From Promicromonospora kroppenstedtii DSM 19349 (lineage in GTDB: Bacteria; Actinomycetota; Actinomycetes; Actinomycetales; Cellulomonadaceae), in contig NZ_KI911740.1 in the NCBI RefSeq assembly GCF_000515355.1, positions 86,610 through 150,609 on the forward strand: DNA of 64,000 nt, written 5' to 3'. Every line of letters starts with the position of its first letter. Positions within the stretch are counted from its first letter, which is position 1. The position numbers and the translations under genes were made by a program. This document shows positions 61,001-64,000 of the stretch, one piece after another. The notes beneath the pieces were generated by a model that saw nothing but the letters and a program-made list of their open reading frames with translations, did not search any database and had not been told where the DNA came from.

Positions 61001-62434
61001 TTATGAGCTCGGCGCCCGGAAGCCCGCGGCGAACGCGACACGGCTCGTGCGCCAGGTATCAGGCCAGACCTGGGGCAGCAGCTCGGCGAGCCGGGCTCGC
61101 TGCTGTTCGGTCGGGACCGCGAACTGGGGCACCGTCAGGTTGCGACCGAGCGCGGCGAGGGCGGGGTCGTCGTCGAGGGTGATCTCCAGGTCCGCGATCG
61201 TCTCGTCCCAGCCACTCCGACCGCGCTTGAGCCACCATGCCCGACGTCGCAGCTCGGGCGCGGCTGAGGTCGTCAGCGGCCGCAGGTCTTCCTCGGACCA
61301 GGCTGCCGGGACCTCGAGCAAGTCCTCGGAAGCGAGCCGTGCGACGCGGGCGGTGCCGGTCAGGAGGGTCTGGAGCAGCATGGGAACGTCGCTCGCCCGT
61401 GCGTCGTCGGCGAGCAGGCGCAGGCCAGCCTTCTGCAGGGGCGGTTCGTCGCTGCCGACCAGGCCGATCGCTACAGCGTGGTCGATGCTTCCCCCGGCCT
61501 CGACCAGGCCTCGGTAAGCGCGGGCTCGCACTCGGGCCGGCTCGGGTCCGAGCGCGGCCGCCTGGTACGCCGCGAGTGTGTCTCGACCCTGCTCGGTCCA
61601 CCGTTGCCGTGCCCAGAGCCGGACCAGCTCGCCGGGGTCCACCAGCAGTCGTTCGAGGTCGGCCGGATCGATCTGCTCGGCGGTCAGCCGGACCAGCCCG
61701 AGCGCGCGACTCTCGGCAGATGCGTCGTGCAAGAGAGCAGCCGCTATGACATCGGGTGTCGCGGTGTCGGCGATGAAGCGAGCCAAGAGGCTCTGCACGA
61801 CGCGGTCCTCCTCGAGCGACAGGGCGTCAACGGCGTCGCTGGTGCTCACCAGCCCCTGCGTCAGGCTGTGCTGGAACGCCCTCCGGCGGACTTCCCGGGT
61901 GGACGACTGCCTCAGCAGAGACCACAGCGCGGCCTCCCCGTGGTCGGCGGAAACCGCGTGCAGGTAGACGAGCAGGGCCTCGGCTGCACGGGCGCGGCTC
62001 TCAAGGAACTGCAGCACGGGCACGATACGGCTCGCCTGCGCGAGCGACGTCCGGTTGAGCAACGACCTGGTGGCCGCCTCCCGGATCAGCGGCACGTTGT
62101 CGTCGAGGCGGACGGCCACCATGCGGTCGGCCAGAGCCTCGCCCATCTGTGCCAGGAGGCGGAGGGCGGCTTCGCGCACGTGGCCGTTGTAGTGCATGCT
62201 CGCGAGTGCGACGCCGACGTGACCTGAGCCGCGGAGCGCGCGGTCGCTCCACTCCTCCGCCGACCCGAGGGCGGCCAGCCGCCAGTGTCGAGCGGCTTGA
62301 TCGACACGAAGCAGGTCACGCGCGGGCATCGACAGGAGCCAGCTCTCGAGTACCGCTGTTGATGCGGCGTCGCGAGCACGCACGGCGGCGAGGCCCTCGG
62401 CCAGGCGCTCCGCGATGTCAACGTTTCTCAGCAC
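61001..62434 (-). CDS. HEAT-repeat-like protein
   Basis: A 477-residue all-helical protein built of paired helices of about 35-40 residues that read as degenerate HEAT repeats, for example HVREAALRLLAQMGEALADR, LIREAATRSLLNRTSLAQAS, EVRRRAFQHSLTQGLVS and ELRRRAWWLKRGRSGWDE. Such solenoids bind proteins or nucleic acids (AlkD is an example), but the catalytic residues of AlkD cannot be placed here. Start ATG 62434. It converges with the genes to its left. Confidence 0.72.
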   Translation of the reverse strand: MLRNVDIAERLAEGLAAVRARDAASTAVLESWLLSMPARDLLRVDQAARHWRLAALGSAEEWSDRALRGSGHVGVALASMHYNGHVREAALRLLAQMGEALADRMVAVRLDDNVPLIREAATRSLLNRTSLAQASRIVPVLQFLESRARAAEALLVYLHAVSADHGEAALWSLLRQSSTREVRRRAFQHSLTQGLVSTSDAVDALSLEEDRVVQSLLARFIADTATPDVIAAALLHDASAESRALGLVRLTAEQIDPADLERLLVDPGELVRLWARQRWTEQGRDTLAAYQAAALGPEPARVRARAYRGLVEAGGSIDHAVAIGLVGSDEPPLQKAGLRLLADDARASDVPMLLQTLLTGTARVARLASEDLLEVPAAWSEEDLRPLTTSAAPELRRRAWWLKRGRSGWDETIADLEITLDDDPALAALGRNLTVPQFAVPTEQQRARLAELLPQVWPDTWRTSRVAFAAGFRAPSS

Positions 62435-62486
62435 GCCGTCATCATGTCAGCGGCCGAAAACGGGCACGAACGATTAGTCGGCCCCG

Positions 62487-63695
62487 TCACGGCCGCGCCG
62501 CCTCCGGTGGCAGCGCCCGTGCGACGAGCACCAGCCCCACGCAGGCGACCAGCGCCACCACCGACGTCACGGCCCAGGGCAGCGCCGGGTCCACGCTGAA
62601 CGTCGCCGCGAAGACGCCCGGCGCCGCGATGTTGGCCAGCGCGAAGGAGTACTGGAACCACGAGAGGTAGGTGCTGCGCTGGCCGGGTGGTGCGGCGTCG
62701 GCGGCGTAGGCGATCGACCGCGGGCCGTGCAGCAGCTCGGCGACCGAGTAGACGAGCACCGACAGCACCAGGCCGGGCACGATCAGCCACGCCGTGGCCA
62801 GCCCCAGCATCGCGGTGCACATGCCCCAGACCGACCAGATGATCCCGGCCGTGACCATGACGGCGACGCGCGACCGGCGGCGGGTCAGGCGCACCGCCGG
62901 CGCCTGCCCGAGCGCGCTGAGGATCGTGTTGATCGCGAGCAGCGGTCCGACGAGCGCGGCCGGCGCGGACAGACCGTCGACCACGTAGATCCCGAGGCCC
63001 GAACCGAGGACAGTGCTGCAGAACGCGAACAGCGCCCCGACGCCGATCAGCCCGAGGTACGGCAGCGTCGGCAGGCGGTGCGCCCGGACCGGGGCGGCGT
63101 CGGCGGCATGGACCCGATGGCCCGAACGGTCGACCAGAAGCAGCAGCGCCGAGACCGCGAAGCAGGCCGCGTTCGTACCGATGGCCAGCAGGTACGGCAG
63201 GTCGCCCGGGAGCAGTAGCAGCGCGCCCGCCGCCAGCGCGCCCAGAGCGTAGCCCGTGTTCTGCACCATGTTGGTGAACGCGAACCAGCGGTCCTTGTCC
63301 TCGGCCGGGCCGGAGTCGGACGCGTCGGCGATGACGGAGAAGACCGACGACCAGAAGGCGCGCTGCCCGACCGCCGCCACGAGCGTGCAGACGGCGACCG
63401 CGGGCAGGTCGCGGGCCACCAGCAGCCCGGCGAGCCCCACGGCCTGGAGCACCTGCGCGGCGATCAGGATGTTCCGCCCGCCCAGCCGGGCCACCACCTG
63501 GCCAACGAGTGCCGGCACGACCAGCGCGACGGCGAAGGTCGCCGAGAGCGTCAGCCCGGCCTGGGCCAGGGGGATGTCGGCGACGCGGGTCAGGAACAGG
63601 AGCAGCAGCGGGCCGCTGATCCCGGTGCCGACGGAGTCGACCCCGAGCGCCACCGCGAGCGGGACGTGCCGGCGCAGCTCGGGCAGGTCGAACAT
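62487..63695 (-). CDS. MFS transporter
   Basis: A 402-residue major facilitator protein with 12 predicted membrane segments. ARLGGRNILIAAQVLQAVGL marks the loop between helices 2 and 3 (MFS motif A region), and the two six-helix halves are separated near residue 200 by VDRSGHRVHAADAAP. Probably a proton-driven drug or metabolite exporter of the DHA1 type; substrate unknown. ATG 63695. Confidence 0.87.
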   Translation of the reverse strand: MFDLPELRRHVPLAVALGVDSVGTGISGPLLLLFLTRVADIPLAQAGLTLSATFAVALVVPALVGQVVARLGGRNILIAAQVLQAVGLAGLLVARDLPAVAVCTLVAAVGQRAFWSSVFSVIADASDSGPAEDKDRWFAFTNMVQNTGYALGALAAGALLLLPGDLPYLLAIGTNAACFAVSALLLLVDRSGHRVHAADAAPVRAHRLPTLPYLGLIGVGALFAFCSTVLGSGLGIYVVDGLSAPAALVGPLLAINTILSALGQAPAVRLTRRRSRVAVMVTAGIIWSVWGMCTAMLGLATAWLIVPGLVLSVLVYSVAELLHGPRSIAYAADAAPPGQRSTYLSWFQYSFALANIAAPGVFAATFSVDPALPWAVTSVVALVACVGLVLVARALPPEAARP

Positions 63696-63745
63696 GGTGC
63701 GATTCTCCAGTCAGGTTCAGGGTCAAGTGCGTGTTGCTGCGTGGA

Positions 63746-64000
63746 TCAGACGACGGAGTGGGGCAGCAGCGCGCGCCGGTCCCGGCGCCGGATCGCCACC
63801 GCCGCCGTCGTCCCGACCAGCGCCGTCACCGACAGCACACCCGCGATCGGCGCGGCGTCGTGCAGGCCGATCAGGCCTGCGATCGGGGCGATGAGCCCCG
63901 CCGCGGCGAAGGTGCCGAAACCGTACAGGGAGGTCGCGGTGCCGGCCTGGGCGGACTGGTCGCGCAGGGCGCGCCCTGCGGCGCCCGCGAAGCAGCCGCC
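63746..64000 (-). CDS. MFS transporter, C-terminal part (5' end outside window)
   Basis: The minus frame is open from the window edge to a TGA at 63746-63748 and gives 84 residues: ALRDQSAQAGTATSLYGFGT, then two membrane helices (GLIAPIAGLIGL and AGVLSVTALVGTTAAVAI) and a basic tail. The AGTATSLYG pattern is that of the last helices of Bcr/CflA-type drug exporters. It is about 50 bases upstream of the 402-residue MFS gene on the same strand, so the two may be co-transcribed. Confidence 0.72.
   Translation of the reverse strand, partial: GGCFAGAAGRALRDQSAQAGTATSLYGFGTFAAAGLIAPIAGLIGLHDAAPIAGVLSVTALVGTTAAVAIRRRDRRALLPHSVV

Overview
The window is high-GC actinobacterial DNA. The right-hand chromosomal genes (DUF2510-PrsW protease, DUF4259, SulP/MerR pair) would fit Micrococcales of the Cellulomonas/Promicromonospora/Cellulosimicrobium kind; that placement is inference from gene content, not a search result. 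From left to right it falls into four zones.

(1) 1-12.8 kb, all on the plus strand and visibly poorer in G+C, with rare codons such as TTA and ATA: a biosynthetic operon made of free-standing NRPS-type parts. It has three AMP-ligases (the first cut by the window edge), two small carrier proteins, two condensation-like proteins with altered active-site motifs, a SyrP/clavaminate-synthase-like 2-oxoglutarate oxygenase, a 4'-phosphopantetheinyl transferase, a fused ABC exporter, a GT-B glycosyltransferase-like protein and a Fes-like esterase. No product can be named.

(2) 12.9-36 kb: a mobile, mosaic region. It has a ParB-like gene and partner with a palindromic upstream site, a MobF relaxase/helicase (29.4-32.8 kb) with a repeat-rich upstream region that could be an oriT, and a decayed duplicate of the relaxase C-terminus. 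Small hypothetical genes and a multiply frameshifted gene follow. Cargo between the ParB operon and the relaxase includes a HAD protein, a GNAT, a CYTH protein and a lasso peptide operon on the minus strand (26.7 to 18.6 kb). Its order is HAD hydrolase, a 44-residue precursor with a predicted Lys-rich 16-residue core, lasso cyclase, B-type protease, two GNATs, a PIMT-like methyltransferase and a tyrosyl-tRNA synthetase. A divergent HTH regulator has a perfect inverted repeat just before its start.

(3) 36.3-52.0 kb: a plus-strand defence/conflict island. A type I restriction system (hsdM-hsdS-hsdR) and a small XRE regulator are joined by 4-nt overlaps. Next comes a tightly packed trio: a winged-helix-like protein, a 1088-residue double P-loop (AAA + HerA-like) ATPase and an AIPR protein with an N-terminal nuclease-like motif. 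Last is a 64-codon ORF overlapping a 999-residue protein that joins an APH/kinase-like domain to a complete Tpt1/KptA RNA 2'-phosphotransferase domain. The last two units are the best candidates for an undescribed system.

(4) 52.5-64 kb: ordinary chromosome: a YcxB-like protein, PrsW, two APH-type phosphotransferases, NUDIX, SulP with its MerR regulator and operator, DUF4259, a HEAT-repeat protein and two MFS transporters (the last cut by the window edge). I saw no rRNA, tRNA, CRISPR array or intact insertion sequence.
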